A DNA stretch of 64,000 bases from Paraglaciecola polaris LMG 21857 (GCF_000315055.1 NZ_BAER01000044.1:124001-188000), one strand, 5' to 3'. Counted from the stretch's first letter, positions 37,383 through 45,982 are shown. Made by a program: numbers and translations. Notes: a model not told the origin generated them from the sequence alone.

Positions 37383-39488
37383 ATGTTTGAATTTTTAGTC
37401 ACTACGTCTAAGGGGCTCGATGAGCTTCTTGCCCAAGAAATATCTGCGCTATGTCCGCAATTATCCGTGAAAACCAAGCCCGGTCAGGTGTTGTTTAGCG
37501 GTGAAATCGAGCAGGCTTATAAAATTTGTCTATGGTCGCGTTTAGCCAATCGGGTTTTACTTAAAGTTGCAGAAGGGCATGTGGACAGTGCTGAAGATGT
37601 ATACCAAATTACCAGCAGCGTAAACTGGACCTCACATTTCAGCGTTGACAGTACGTTCGTTGTTGATTTTATTGGCGCTAGCCACTGTATTAATAACAGC
37701 CAGTTCGGCGCGTTAAAAATTAAGGATGCGGTTGTTGACCAATTCAATGTGTTGTTTGAATCGCGTCCGTCAGTGAGTAAAATTGCCCCTGATATTCGTT
37801 TGCAAGGGCGGATGTGGAGTGACAAGTTAACTGTGTATCTCGATTTATCGGGCCAAAGCTTGCATCAACGTCACTACCGTACAAAAACTGGATTAGCACC
37901 GGTAAAAGAACATATTGCATGTGCCATGTTAGTACGCAGTGGTTGGGCGAATAATAAAACAGTACCTTTGCTAGACCCTATGTGTGGTGCAGGTACCATT
38001 GCTATCGAAGCGGCACTTATGGCTGCCAATATTGCCCCTGCATTGAAACGCCAGAACTGGGGATTCAACCGCTGGCTGCAGCACGATGCAACATTATGGC
38101 AGTCTTTATTGACCGATGCGGAGTCTCAAATAATTGAGTCGGATACGGTGATTTGCGCCAGTGATATTGATCACGGTGTGGTGTCTATTGCCAAAGAAAA
38201 TGCCGATGCAGCGGGCGTCTTTTCAGCGATTCAATTCAATACTATTGACGCATGTAAGGTCACACCAGTTAAAGGACAATCAGCCGGTTATATCGTTAGT
38301 AATCCTCCTTATGGTGAACGCTTGAGTGAAATCACCGCATTGCTTCCAGTGTTCCAAGCATGGGGAGCAAATCTCAAAGAACACTTCAAAGGTTGGAATT
38401 TGTCATTACTCACGTCAAACCGTGACTTGCTGCGCAGCATGAAAATGTTTGCTCACAAGGAATATAAGTTGATGAATGGCAAGCTAGAATGCCAACTTGT
38501 TAATTTTGCTTTAGACGAAAAGAACTGTATCACTCGGGAAGTGTCCCTGAGCAATAATGACTTTGCTAACCGCCTTGCTAAGAACTTAAAGCGCTTAAAC
38601 AAATGGCTTAAGACCGAAAATACAAATTGTTACCGTATTTACGATGCCGATTTGCCAGAATATAACGTCGCAATTGATCGATATGGTGACTGGTTGGTGG
38701 TTCAAGAGTATTCCGCACCGAAAGATGTGCCAGCAGCAAAAGCTAAACGTCGCTTACATGAAGTGATTGTCGCTTTGCCGCAATGTGTCGATGTGCCATC
38801 AGAACAGATAGTGATGAAGGTTAGAACGCAGCAAAAAGGTAAAAGCCAATACGAAAAAGTCTCTCAAAAACAGAAAACCCTCGAGGTTTTTGAAAACGGA
38901 GCCAAGTTTAAACTGAATTTAACTGATTATTTGGATACGGGTTTGTTTTTAGACCATCGCCTTACTCGTCAGTTGGTTCAGCAAAGGGTAAAAGATAAAG
39001 ACGTATTAAACCTTTTTGCCTACACGGGCAGTGTTTCCGTTCACGCGGCTATAGGTAAAGCGAAATCTGTTACCACAGTTGATATGTCGAATACGTATAT
39101 TGATTGGGCAAAAGAGAATTTTGCGTTGAACAACCTAAAAGGGCCCTATGAGTTTATTCAGGCGGATTGTTTGACATGGTTAGAGAGACATAACAATAAG
39201 TACGATTTTATTTTTATTGATCCTCCGTCGTTTTCAAACTCAAAACGTATGGATACAACATGGGACGTACAGCGTGATCACGTTGCATTATCGAGCAATG
39301 CGGTTACGTGTTTACGTCCAGGTGGCGAAATTATGTTTTCCAATAATCTCCGTCAGTTTAAATTAGATGAAGAAGGATTAGGGAAGTTAGGCTTGAGTAT
39401 CGAGAATATTACTCAGAAAACCCTGCCTGAAGACTTTAAACGTAATCCTAAGATACACGGATGTTGGGTATTAACACTCAATGTCTAA
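37383..39488 (+). CDS. rlmL: Bifunctional 23S rRNA methyltransferase RlmKL
   Basis: 701-residue fusion of two SAM-dependent methyltransferases that make m2G2445 (RlmL) and m7G2069 (RlmK) on 23S rRNA. A THUMP domain (about 45-155) comes first. The RlmL catalytic region has LLDPMCGAGTIAIEAALMA and the guanine N2-methyl motif SNPPYGERL. The RlmK half (about 450-701) has LDTGLFLDHR, VLNLFAYTGSVSVHAA and FIFIDPPSFSNSKRM. E. coli RlmKL is 702 residues. The end overlaps the DUF836 gene by 8 bases. Confidence 0.97.
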   Translation: MFEFLVTTSKGLDELLAQEISALCPQLSVKTKPGQVLFSGEIEQAYKICLWSRLANRVLLKVAEGHVDSAEDVYQITSSVNWTSHFSVDSTFVVDFIGASHCINNSQFGALKIKDAVVDQFNVLFESRPSVSKIAPDIRLQGRMWSDKLTVYLDLSGQSLHQRHYRTKTGLAPVKEHIACAMLVRSGWANNKTVPLLDPMCGAGTIAIEAALMAANIAPALKRQNWGFNRWLQHDATLWQSLLTDAESQIIESDTVICASDIDHGVVSIAKENADAAGVFSAIQFNTIDACKVTPVKGQSAGYIVSNPPYGERLSEITALLPVFQAWGANLKEHFKGWNLSLLTSNRDLLRSMKMFAHKEYKLMNGKLECQLVNFALDEKNCITREVSLSNNDFANRLAKNLKRLNKWLKTENTNCYRIYDADLPEYNVAIDRYGDWLVVQEYSAPKDVPAAKAKRRLHEVIVALPQCVDVPSEQIVMKVRTQQKGKSQYEKVSQKQKTLEVFENGAKFKLNLTDYLDTGLFLDHRLTRQLVQQRVKDKDVLNLFAYTGSVSVHAAIGKAKSVTTVDMSNTYIDWAKENFALNNLKGPYEFIQADCLTWLERHNNKYDFIFIDPPSFSNSKRMDTTWDVQRDHVALSSNAVTCLRPGGEIMFSNNLRQFKLDEEGLGKLGLSIENITQKTLPEDFKRNPKIHGCWVLTLNV

Positions 39489-39717
39489 TTCAGCCATTTT
39501 ATTTTATTCAGGCAAAGAATGTTGCCTGTGTGACGATGCTGAAGTTATTTTCAATCACGTTGCACCAAACGCTTTGTATACCAAGGTTGATGTCAAAACG
39601 TCGACCGAATTATACCATTTATATGGTGCACGGATCCCAGTACTGAAACGCCAAGACTCAGAGCAAGAGCTCGGGTGGCCTTTCAACGAACAACAATTAA
39701 GAGAGTTTTTGTCTTGA
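39481..39717 (+). CDS. Glutaredoxin-like protein (DUF836)
   Basis: 78-residue thioredoxin-fold protein with a CxxC-type site (GKECCLCDDAE) and a cis-Pro region (ARIPVLKR). It overlaps the end of rlmKL by 8 bases and its stop overlaps the uup start by 4, so all three are translationally coupled. Redox substrate unknown. Homologous small genes beside rlmL/uup are recalled from other marine gammaproteobacteria. Confidence 0.85.
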   Translation: MSNSAILFYSGKECCLCDDAEVIFNHVAPNALYTKVDVKTSTELYHLYGARIPVLKRQDSEQELGWPFNEQQLREFLS

Positions 39718-41624
39718 GTTTATTACAGCTTAAAAATGCCAGTATTATCTTTGGTCACCCGCCACTATTAAGCGGTGTTGAATTAGTGATCCATCCTGGT
39801 GAACGGGTTTGTCTTGTCGGCCGAAATGGTTGTGGCAAGTCTACGTTACTAAAAATTATTGCCAATGAATTGAAACTTGACGATGGTCAGAGATTAGTGG
39901 GTAATCAAGTTAAAATATCACGATTACCACAAGATCCCCCCCAGAGTGTCGATTGTAGTTTATTTGACTATGTTGCCGAGGGTATGGCCGAAGTGGGGGA
40001 GATTTTAAAAGCTTACTTCCACCAGACTCACGTTATCGCAACGGACTACAGCGAAGCGCAAATGGACAAGCTTGAGAAACTGCAGCAGCAACTTGATCAT
40101 CATAATGCTTGGCAATTTGAACAGAAAATCATGCAGGTGTTAACCCAGCTTAAGCTCGATCCTGATCAACAATTGTCTTCATTATCCGGTGGCTGGCGTC
40201 GTAAAGCAGCCTTGGCGAGAGCGTTAGCCAACCAACCTGATATTTTATTATTAGATGAGCCAACTAACCATTTAGACATCAGTATGATCAAATGGTTAGA
40301 AAACACGGTACTTGATTATCAAGGCGCAGTGGTATTTGTCAGCCACGATAGAGCATTTATTCGTAACGTTGCCACCCGCATTGTAGACTTAGACCGTGGC
40401 CAGCTTGTTAGCTATCCAGGAAACTACCAAGAATATTTGGATAAAAAGGCCCATGACTTAGAAGTGGAAGAAACGCAAAATGCACTATTCGACAAAAAAT
40501 TAAGTCAGGAAGAGACGTGGATAAGACAAGGTGTTAAAGCCCGTCGTACTCGTAATGAGGGACGTGTTCGCGCCCTGAAAGCCTTGCGGAATGAGCGCAG
40601 TGAACGCCGTGAAGTACAAGGCCGTGCGATAGTTACAGTTGGGCAAGGCCAGAACTCAGGCAAGATTATTTTTGAAGCCGAGAACCTTAGTTATCAAATA
40701 GACAATAAAAATATTGTCGACCATTTAGATTTCACTATTTTCCGTGGCGACAAAATTGCGCTCATCGGCCCGAACGGTTGCGGCAAGAGTACATTAATTA
40801 AGCTATTGCTTGAGCAATTAGAACCGTCGTCTGGTTCCGTGCATTGTGGAACCAAAATTGAGTTAGCGTATTTTGACCAACATCGTTCTCAACTTGATGT
40901 GTCTCTTAAAGTAATTGATGCCATCGCAGATGGTAAGCGCGAAGTAGAGATTAACGGTAACAGTAAACATGTTATTAGTTATCTACAGGATTATTTGTTT
41001 ACCCCTGAAAGAGTAAACGTACCCGTCAGTTCTTTATCTGGAGGGGAAAAGAACCGTTTGTTATTGGCAAAACTCATGCTTAAACCAAATAACTTACTTA
41101 TTCTCGATGAGCCGACCAATGATCTGGACGTAGAGACGTTAGAGTTACTGGAAGACATACTGGGTAATTATAAAGGAACTCTTATACTGGTCAGCCATGA
41201 TAGGGAATTCGTGGACAACGTTGTGACCTCAAGTCTGTTCTTTGAAGGTGAGGGAAAAATCAAAGAATTTGTTGGTGGTTATGCTGATATCTATCAATGG
41301 TATGCAGCAAATGCCGTATCCAAACAAGCCAATAAAGCTAAGACTGAAACTTCTCGACAAAGTGAGAGTCCTAAGACCAAGCCTCAGAGTAAGCAAAGTA
41401 AAAAATTGTCGTATAAGCAACAACTTGAACTGGAAAAACTGCCGGTTTCTATCGACAAATTAGAAAATGAAGTGGCGCAAATACAATCGCAAATAAGTGA
41501 CGGCGATTTTTTTAAGCAAGACAGCGATTCTACATCAAAGACTTTAGCTCAGCTCGCTGATGCCGAAAGTCGCCTCAGCGAGGCATATGCAAGATGGGAT
41601 GAACTGGAAGCGTTAACTGAATAA
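39714..41624 (+). CDS. uup: ABC-F ATPase Uup
   Basis: 636-residue soluble ABC-F protein acting at the ribosome and in suppression of transposon precise excision. It has two ATP-binding cassettes: Walker A GRNGCGKST and GPNGCGKST; signatures LSGGWRRKAALARAL and LSGGEKNRLLLAKL; Walker B ILLLDEPTNHLD and LLILDEPTNDLD. An inter-domain linker and a C-terminal coiled coil (about 545-636) follow. The start is TTG at 39714 (MSLLQLKNASIIFG), which aligns with the family and overlaps the previous stop as TTGA; the longer frame from 39675 would add residues out of family. Confidence 0.95.
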   Translation: MSLLQLKNASIIFGHPPLLSGVELVIHPGERVCLVGRNGCGKSTLLKIIANELKLDDGQRLVGNQVKISRLPQDPPQSVDCSLFDYVAEGMAEVGEILKAYFHQTHVIATDYSEAQMDKLEKLQQQLDHHNAWQFEQKIMQVLTQLKLDPDQQLSSLSGGWRRKAALARALANQPDILLLDEPTNHLDISMIKWLENTVLDYQGAVVFVSHDRAFIRNVATRIVDLDRGQLVSYPGNYQEYLDKKAHDLEVEETQNALFDKKLSQEETWIRQGVKARRTRNEGRVRALKALRNERSERREVQGRAIVTVGQGQNSGKIIFEAENLSYQIDNKNIVDHLDFTIFRGDKIALIGPNGCGKSTLIKLLLEQLEPSSGSVHCGTKIELAYFDQHRSQLDVSLKVIDAIADGKREVEINGNSKHVISYLQDYLFTPERVNVPVSSLSGGEKNRLLLAKLMLKPNNLLILDEPTNDLDVETLELLEDILGNYKGTLILVSHDREFVDNVVTSSLFFEGEGKIKEFVGGYADIYQWYAANAVSKQANKAKTETSRQSESPKTKPQSKQSKKLSYKQQLELEKLPVSIDKLENEVAQIQSQISDGDFFKQDSDSTSKTLAQLADAESRLSEAYARWDELEALTE

Positions 41625-41652
41625 CAACACACAAAAGAAATCAGGATTTTAA

Positions 41653-43350
41653 ATGAATAAAACTAGATTGGCAGCATTCGCATTTTCTGCATTGGCAATA
41701 TCAATGGCTAATGCCGCTCAATACAATGTGGTTGAGCTTGAAGCGAACAATAAAGGTTTGAATGTATTCCCCTCTGATATCAATGCGAGTGGCGAGATTT
41801 CCGTCAACGTTGCTACGCCTTTTAATCCGCCTATCGACGCGTCGTTATTGAATTTTGAATCACAAACACTTATCGATGGTTTGACGGATATAGAAGCGGC
41901 TAAAATTGGCAATTATAACGACGCAGATTATACATTTTTATATAGATTGATTGCGGGTAATCGTGAAGGCTTAACCAATCAGCAAATTGCTAATCGTCAC
42001 GCTTATCTAGAGACAAACAATGGCAGTGATTTTATACCCGGCTTTGATGTCAATGATACGGACACAAATGAGTATACCTTCAGTAACGATACCCTTGTAC
42101 GTGGATTGAACGATGCAGGTACGACAGTTGGTAGCAGCTTCGATGTTTTCTACACCCTTGATTATACGCAAGAAGCGGGCACTGATATCACCTATGTGGT
42201 GAACGATTTTTACAGCCGGGCATTTGCCACAGTGAATAATACGACCATTGAGTTACCTCCTATTGATGATACAGCGGGTGGCTTGAGCGCTGCGTACGAT
42301 ATAAATAACAACAATCAAGTGGTGGGTTACAGTACGGCCGAACTAAATTCAACTACGTTACAGCTGGCAGTAGATAACTGTAACGATGATGATGTGCGTG
42401 GTGATGAGCCCGCTGAAGTGTGTTTACGGCGTATTAATATAGCAACGTCAACCGGTACAAGTAGTGGGAAAGCACTAGAGTTGAGCTTTCAGCGACGAGG
42501 AACAATTTGGCAACTAGACAACCAAGGCCAAATTATCAGCACTAAAGAGCTTGGCTTGTTATATACCCCTGAAGCTGATGATATTAGAAATTTTGAAAGT
42601 AAAGCGTTGGCAATCAACGACAACGGTGTAGCGGTAGGGGAGTCTCAAGATCAATATCGCGATACTGTCTTTATACGTACCTTTGCTGCCGTTTTTGATG
42701 GTGATACCGTCACCGGTATTACGGATGATCAAACGTTTACCTCAAGTACGGCCACAGACATTAATAATAATGGCTTAGTGGTTGGCTCCGGCGTGAAACA
42801 GGTTAATGGCATATCACGTTCTAAGTTTTTTGTTTACGATATCAATACAAACGAGACGACCTTCCCGGAAGATTTCTTCTTAGGTTCCTCTAGCGTCGCA
42901 AAAGCCATCAATAACTCTGGCCTAGTGGTGGGTAAAGGTGAAGTAGAAACCGGTGTCTCGGCGCGGCGCAGCCAAGCTTTTTTATATGACACGAATACGT
43001 CTGAATTCACTAATTTGAATGATTTAATTCAATGCAACGCTCCATATACTTTGGTTGATGCTGGAAGTATCAATGATGATGGTGTGATTGCGGCGTCTGC
43101 ACTGGTGCGTGTTGCGGCACAGAATATTTCAGGTGAAAACGTTATCGACAGTAATGGTGATGAGGTGATTATCGATAAAATTATCAGTGTTCGCTTGCAA
43201 CCTATTCCTGGTGGCACAATAGATGATTGCGGAGACACTACGCCCGATGATGTTGAAGTCGTCAACACGGACCGTAAAGGAGCTGGGTTTGGTATTCTTT
43301 CTCTGGTCGTTTTGATGATGGTGGCAATACGCAGGCGCGTACATAAGTAG
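41653..43350 (+). CDS. DUF3466 exported protein with HAF-like repeats and a C-terminal sorting-like tail
   Basis: 565 residues. Signal peptide about 1-21 (FSALAISMANA). Repeated units such as INNNNQVVGYS, INDNGVAVGES, INNNGLVVGSG and INNSGLVVGKG match HAF-type extracellular repeats. The end, KGAGFGILSLVVLMMVAIRRRVHK, has a Gly motif, a hydrophobic stretch and an Arg cluster, the layout of GlyGly-CTERM sorting signals processed by rhombosortase. It is therefore probably cell-surface or exported. DUF3466 genes lie between uup and rmf in Vibrio too (recalled). Function unknown. Confidence 0.85.
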   Translation: MNKTRLAAFAFSALAISMANAAQYNVVELEANNKGLNVFPSDINASGEISVNVATPFNPPIDASLLNFESQTLIDGLTDIEAAKIGNYNDADYTFLYRLIAGNREGLTNQQIANRHAYLETNNGSDFIPGFDVNDTDTNEYTFSNDTLVRGLNDAGTTVGSSFDVFYTLDYTQEAGTDITYVVNDFYSRAFATVNNTTIELPPIDDTAGGLSAAYDINNNNQVVGYSTAELNSTTLQLAVDNCNDDDVRGDEPAEVCLRRINIATSTGTSSGKALELSFQRRGTIWQLDNQGQIISTKELGLLYTPEADDIRNFESKALAINDNGVAVGESQDQYRDTVFIRTFAAVFDGDTVTGITDDQTFTSSTATDINNNGLVVGSGVKQVNGISRSKFFVYDINTNETTFPEDFFLGSSSVAKAINNSGLVVGKGEVETGVSARRSQAFLYDTNTSEFTNLNDLIQCNAPYTLVDAGSINDDGVIAASALVRVAAQNISGENVIDSNGDEVIIDKIISVRLQPIPGGTIDDCGDTTPDDVEVVNTDRKGAGFGILSLVVLMMVAIRRRVHK

Positions 43351-43372
43351 TGTAATAAATCACACCTGCCTG

Positions 43373-43397
43373 AAGCCCGCTAATTGCGGGCTTTTTT
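43373..43397 (+). terminator. Rho-independent terminator after the DUF3466 gene
   Basis: AAGCCCGC (43373-43380), loop TAATT, GCGGGCTT (43386-43393), then T to 43397. The following 43398-43561 is AT-rich and gene-free, and probably holds the rmf promoter. Confidence 0.9.
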
Positions 43398-43561
43398 GAT
43401 CGACATACTTCTTATATTACAAAACACAATAAAAAATGAGCTGTATATTCGAATATTGTTTATAGAATTTAGTTAAGTAAAATCATAATGTTAGGTTAAT
43501 TTAATGCACTTAGTATAGAAAGATAATTGAACCAAAAAGCCTGATCTACTATCTCTATACA

Positions 43562-43580
43562 CGTGCTTAATTCAAGCACG
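43562..43580 (+). promoter_or_regulatory. Hairpin in the rmf leader
   Basis: CGTGCTT (43562-43568), loop AATTC, AAGCACG (43574-43580), a perfect 7-bp stem about 34 bases before the rmf ATG, with no T-run. It may affect stability or translation of the stationary-phase rmf mRNA. Confidence 0.5.
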
Positions 43581-43613
43581 GTCATAGCTAAGTAATAAAG
43601 GAAACTCGATTAA

Positions 43614-43787
43614 ATGAAGAGACAAAAGAGAGACAAACTTTCCAGAGCGCATTCAAAAGGGTATCACGCTGGCATTTCCGGTAGATCTAAAGAAATATGT
43701 CCATTCCAAGCTTCAACGGCTCGTTCAGAATGGTTAGGAGGATGGCGAGAAGCCATGGGGGATCGAAATTTCGGTCTCAAACTCTAG
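43614..43787 (+). CDS. rmf: Ribosome modulation factor
   Basis: 57-residue basic protein that dimerises 70S ribosomes into inactive 100S particles in stationary phase. The translation begins MKRQKRDKLSRAHSKGYHAG and continues through GRSKEICPF to SEWLGGWREAMGDR, the characteristic RMF sequence, and has the family's length (E. coli 55). Ribosome site AAAGGA with a rather long gap to the ATG. It lies between a DUF3466 gene and convergent fabA, the same rmf-fabA neighbourhood as E. coli and Vibrio. Confidence 0.96.
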   Translation: MKRQKRDKLSRAHSKGYHAGISGRSKEICPFQASTARSEWLGGWREAMGDRNFGLKL

Positions 43788-43795
43788 GTAAATAT

Positions 43796-43811
43796 AGCCC
43801 CTTACGGGGCT
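43796..43811. terminator. Probable shared terminator of rmf and fabA
   Basis: AGCCCC (43796-43801), loop TTAC, GGGGCT (43806-43811), followed on the plus strand by TCGTTATTTTT. It sits between the convergent rmf and fabA stops. The T-run is broken, so efficiency is uncertain. Confidence 0.65.
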
Positions 43812-43860
43812 TCGTTATTTTTGTCGGTAAATATTGGTTACCTAAAACGACTCGATGAAT

Positions 43861-44379
43861 CTAAAAATTACTGGTGTCTTGGAACAAGCCAACTTTGAGA
43901 TCTTTAGCTTGATAGATTACACGTCCATCAACAGACACTTCACCGTCACCAATACCCATAAATAACTTACGCTTAATAACTCGTTTCATATTGATTCGAT
44001 AGGTGACTTTTTTAGCCGTAGGCAGTATTTGACCAGAAAACTTAACTTCTCCCACACCCAATGCTCGCCCTTTACCAGGACCGCCACACCAACCTAAAAA
44101 GAAGCCCACTAGTTGCCACATTGCGTCTAAACCTAAACAACCTGGCATCACAGGATCGCCAGGAAAATGACAATCAAAAAACCATAAATCAGGGGAAATA
44201 TCCAATTCTGCTACTATGATACCTTTGCCATACTCTCCGCCTTCTTCAGATATATTGATAATGCGATCCATCATAAGCATGTTTGGAGCCGGTAGTTGGC
44301 TGTTACCAGGGCCAAATAACTCACCTCGACTGCAGGCTAATAATTCTTCTTTTGTAAAACTGCCTTGATTAATTGTCAT
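43861..44379 (-). CDS. fabA: 3-hydroxydecanoyl-ACP dehydratase/isomerase FabA
   Basis: 172-residue hot-dog-fold enzyme that dehydrates 3-hydroxydecanoyl-ACP and isomerises the product to the cis-3 form, starting unsaturated fatty-acid synthesis. Catalytic H71 ([14 protein letters not shown]) and D85 (CLGLDAMWQ) are in place, with the normal surrounding sequence [19 protein letters not shown]. Length matches E. coli FabA. A FabR-like palindrome stands about 34-57 bases upstream of the start. Confidence 0.98.
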   Translation of the reverse strand: MTINQGSFTKEELLACSRGELFGPGNSQLPAPNMLMMDRIINISEEGGEYGKGIIVAELDISPDLWFFDCHFPGDPVMPGCLGLDAMWQLVGFFLGWCGGPGKGRALGVGEVKFSGQILPTAKKVTYRINMKRVIKRKLFMGIGDGEVSVDGRVIYQAKDLKVGLFQDTSNF

Positions 44380-44412
44380 AGTATTCCGAGTCTAATATTT
44401 TAAAGGATGTAA

Positions 44413-44436
44413 TTTAGCGAACACTTGTACGCTAAA
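44413..44436. promoter_or_regulatory. FabR-type operator upstream of fabA
   Basis: TTTAGCGAACA (44413-44423), CT, TGTACGCTAAA (44426-44436): 11-bp inverted arms with one mismatch. The AGCGnACA/TGTACGCT core resembles the E. coli FabR palindrome found before fabA and fabB. It lies between fabA (minus) and the divergent small gene at 44482 (plus). Confidence 0.7.
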
Positions 44437-44481
44437 CAACTCTGAACAGTGAATTATTTTACATCTTTGTCATAGTAATGG

Positions 44482-44784
44482 ATGATAACCATGAATTTAC
44501 CCCCTTTTCTACATGCGAAAAATGACACAGTAATGAAAAATCCAAAAATGGTTGCCAATGCAGAGAAGCAACGCAGATTCAGAGAGCGGCAGAAAGAACT
44601 TGGAAAGCAACAGGTTCGCGGCTATGTGTCGCAGCAAGGAATGGAAAGCTACAAAGAATTATCGGCTAAGACTGGCTGGTCAGACAGTGAATTGCTATCT
44701 AATGCGTTACGCATAACTTACGCAGCCTATAAGTGTGGGCAAATAAAGCTGCTGAACGAGTGGTTGAAAGACAATGAGAAGTAG
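44482..44784 (+). CDS. Small basic protein, possible ribbon-helix-helix type
   Basis: 100 residues divergent from fabA. The N-terminal part is strongly basic (AEKQRRFRERQKELGKQQVRG). It is followed by a strand and two helices (RGYVSQQGMESYKELSAKTGWSDSELLSNALRITYAA) with the spacing seen in ribbon-helix-helix DNA-binding proteins. I do not recognise a named family. In-frame ATGs at 44491 and 44533 are possible alternative starts. It shares the intergenic FabR-like site with fabA but need not be regulated by it. Confidence 0.65.
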   Translation: MITMNLPPFLHAKNDTVMKNPKMVANAEKQRRFRERQKELGKQQVRGYVSQQGMESYKELSAKTGWSDSELLSNALRITYAAYKCGQIKLLNEWLKDNEK

Positions 44785-44828
44785 TTGCTAATTGAGTGAA
44801 AGCGGGTGTACTTAGGCCGTAAGCCCAT

Positions 44829-44862
44829 ATGCGTCAAGTTAAGTATCCCTTGGTTGACGCAT
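44829..44862. repeat. 9-bp inverted repeat between convergent genes
   Basis: ATGCGTCAA (44829-44837) and TTGACGCAT (44854-44862) around a 16-base loop, just after the stop of the small basic gene and before the ychJ stop on the other strand. It is possibly a bidirectional transcript end, but no T-run. Confidence 0.5.
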
Positions 44863-44876
44863 TATCCATGTCGCTT

Positions 44877-45353
44877 TTATAAGCAGCACTTTTTAAATTT
44901 TTTGCCACTACCGCATAAGCACAGCGCATTCCGTTGTGGTTTGTATACCCCGCCGTCTTCAAATAGTAGGCCCTTATCATAGCGCCATGTATTTTCTTCA
45001 CGACAGAATGTAGAGCGCTCATGCATTTTGTAGATAATATTGCACACACGGTAATATGCAATAAATTCAACCTCTGCTGCTTCATGGGCTTCATCTGAAT
45101 GTGTTTTGATAACATCTAAACCTAGCCACTGAGTTTCATCGCTACCTTGAGATAAGTCTTGCAAGGTTATAGTGCTACGCCTGACGAGCGCATAGGTATC
45201 TAGAACGTATTTAAAGTGCTTAGTTGCGTAGGCACTATAGCGAGAGCGCATAAGTTGCTCAGGTGTCTCAGGAAGAGCAGTCCCCTGTAAATAAGGTTGG
45301 CAGCATTGGCTGAAGCTAAGTCCGCTATTACAAAAGCAAAGTGATTTATTCAT
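44877..45353 (-). CDS. ychJ: YchJ family protein (UPF0225) with SEC-C motifs
   Basis: 158-residue cytosolic protein. SEC-C-type zinc motifs stand at both ends: LCFCNSGLSFSQCCQPYL at the N-terminus and LCLCGSGKKFKKCCL at the C-terminus. Between them lies the YchJ core (PEQLMRSRYSAYATK). E. coli YchJ is 152 residues. Function is not established; SEC-C motifs in SecA bind zinc and SecB or ribosomes. Confidence 0.92.
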   Translation of the reverse strand: MNKSLCFCNSGLSFSQCCQPYLQGTALPETPEQLMRSRYSAYATKHFKYVLDTYALVRRSTITLQDLSQGSDETQWLGLDVIKTHSDEAHEAAEVEFIAYYRVCNIIYKMHERSTFCREENTWRYDKGLLFEDGGVYKPQRNALCLCGSGKKFKKCCL

Positions 45354-45490
45354 GTATTAAAATAAGCAATAAATATTGCCTTTCCTACTGCAAAGATGCA
45401 CTACTAATAGGTGAATTATACACTGTTGGCTATAAAAGAACGGGCATGATCTTCATCAAGCTTTCATTTTTGCGCGATTACACGCTTAGC

Positions 45491-45498
45491 TGACGTCA
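45491..45498. promoter_or_regulatory. Further TGACGTCA palindrome
   Basis: A third intergenic copy of the palindrome seen twice before pepN, here in the gap between ychJ and the SulA-like gene. One such 8-mer is expected by chance per about 65 kb, so it may be incidental. Otherwise 45354-45531 shows nothing. Confidence 0.25.
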
Positions 45499-45531
45499 TC
45501 ATCCAAAATGGATCGTCAAAGAAACTAAGTA

Positions 45532-45915
45532 TTAATCGTTAAGCCAAGGACCCTTAATCACACGTGTATGACTATGGGTCATTACGCTAACCAGATTCAC
45601 ATTGTGCATCACACAAAGCTGAGTCAGTCGTACCTGGCTCATTTCGTCTAGTGTTAACTGCTCAACAAATATATTGGCACACTGACCAGCGGTAATTAAC
45701 TTTTCTAGCCAAATAAGCATCTGCTCAGGCGCGGGCTTTCGCAATTTGATGCAATGTTTGTAAGGCTGGGTAAAGGTAATATTATCAGCAATTAGATAAG
45801 ACCACTTAGCTGGCGCTACGCTACTATGAATTGCCTGTAAGCGTTGTTGATTAAAAACCGAAACACTATCGAAGTGACTCATTTTAGACGTCGTGATTGC
45901 ATGTACGCTGGCCAT
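45532..45915 (-). CDS. SulA-like cell division inhibitor, SOS-controlled
   Basis: 127-residue protein with weak similarity to SulA, the SOS inhibitor that binds FtsZ and delays division. The central part (KLRKPAPEQMLIWLEKLITAGQCANIFVEQLTLDEMSQVRLTQLC) follows SulA's helix-strand pattern around its WLADDLTEEE segment, and the tail (SVMTHSHTRVIKGPW) is comparable to SulA's end. It is shorter than E. coli SulA (169). The best support is a near-consensus LexA box 11 bases before the start and a second weaker box. Alternative start at M12. Not adjacent to lexA. Confidence 0.7.
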   Translation of the reverse strand: MASVHAITTSKMSHFDSVSVFNQQRLQAIHSSVAPAKWSYLIADNITFTQPYKHCIKLRKPAPEQMLIWLEKLITAGQCANIFVEQLTLDEMSQVRLTQLCVMHNVNLVSVMTHSHTRVIKGPWLND

Positions 45916-45925
45916 TTGTCTTTAC

Positions 45926-45941
45926 CTGTTTATTTATACAG
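45926..45941 (-). promoter_or_regulatory. LexA (SOS) box, strong
   Basis: CTGTTTATTTATACAG fits CTGT-N8-ACAG exactly and matches 14 of 16 positions of the E. coli consensus core. It lies 11 bases before the start of the SulA-like gene, so LexA binding would block its transcription or initiation. Confidence 0.85.
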
Positions 45942-45961
45942 TGATTGCAAATACAATAGTA

Positions 45962-45977
45962 CTGTATAAAAACACAT
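45962..45977 (-). promoter_or_regulatory. Second, weaker LexA-like box
   Basis: CTGTATAAAAACACAT differs from CTGT-N8-ACAG only at the last base. Centre is 36 bp from the strong box. It would sit near the promoter region of the SulA-like gene, just after the msrQ stop region. Confidence 0.5.
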
Positions 45978-45982
45978 GCAAG

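Noticed and set aside
44834-45115. 93-codon frame overlapping ychJ
   Set aside because: A shadow of the ychJ coding region in another frame.
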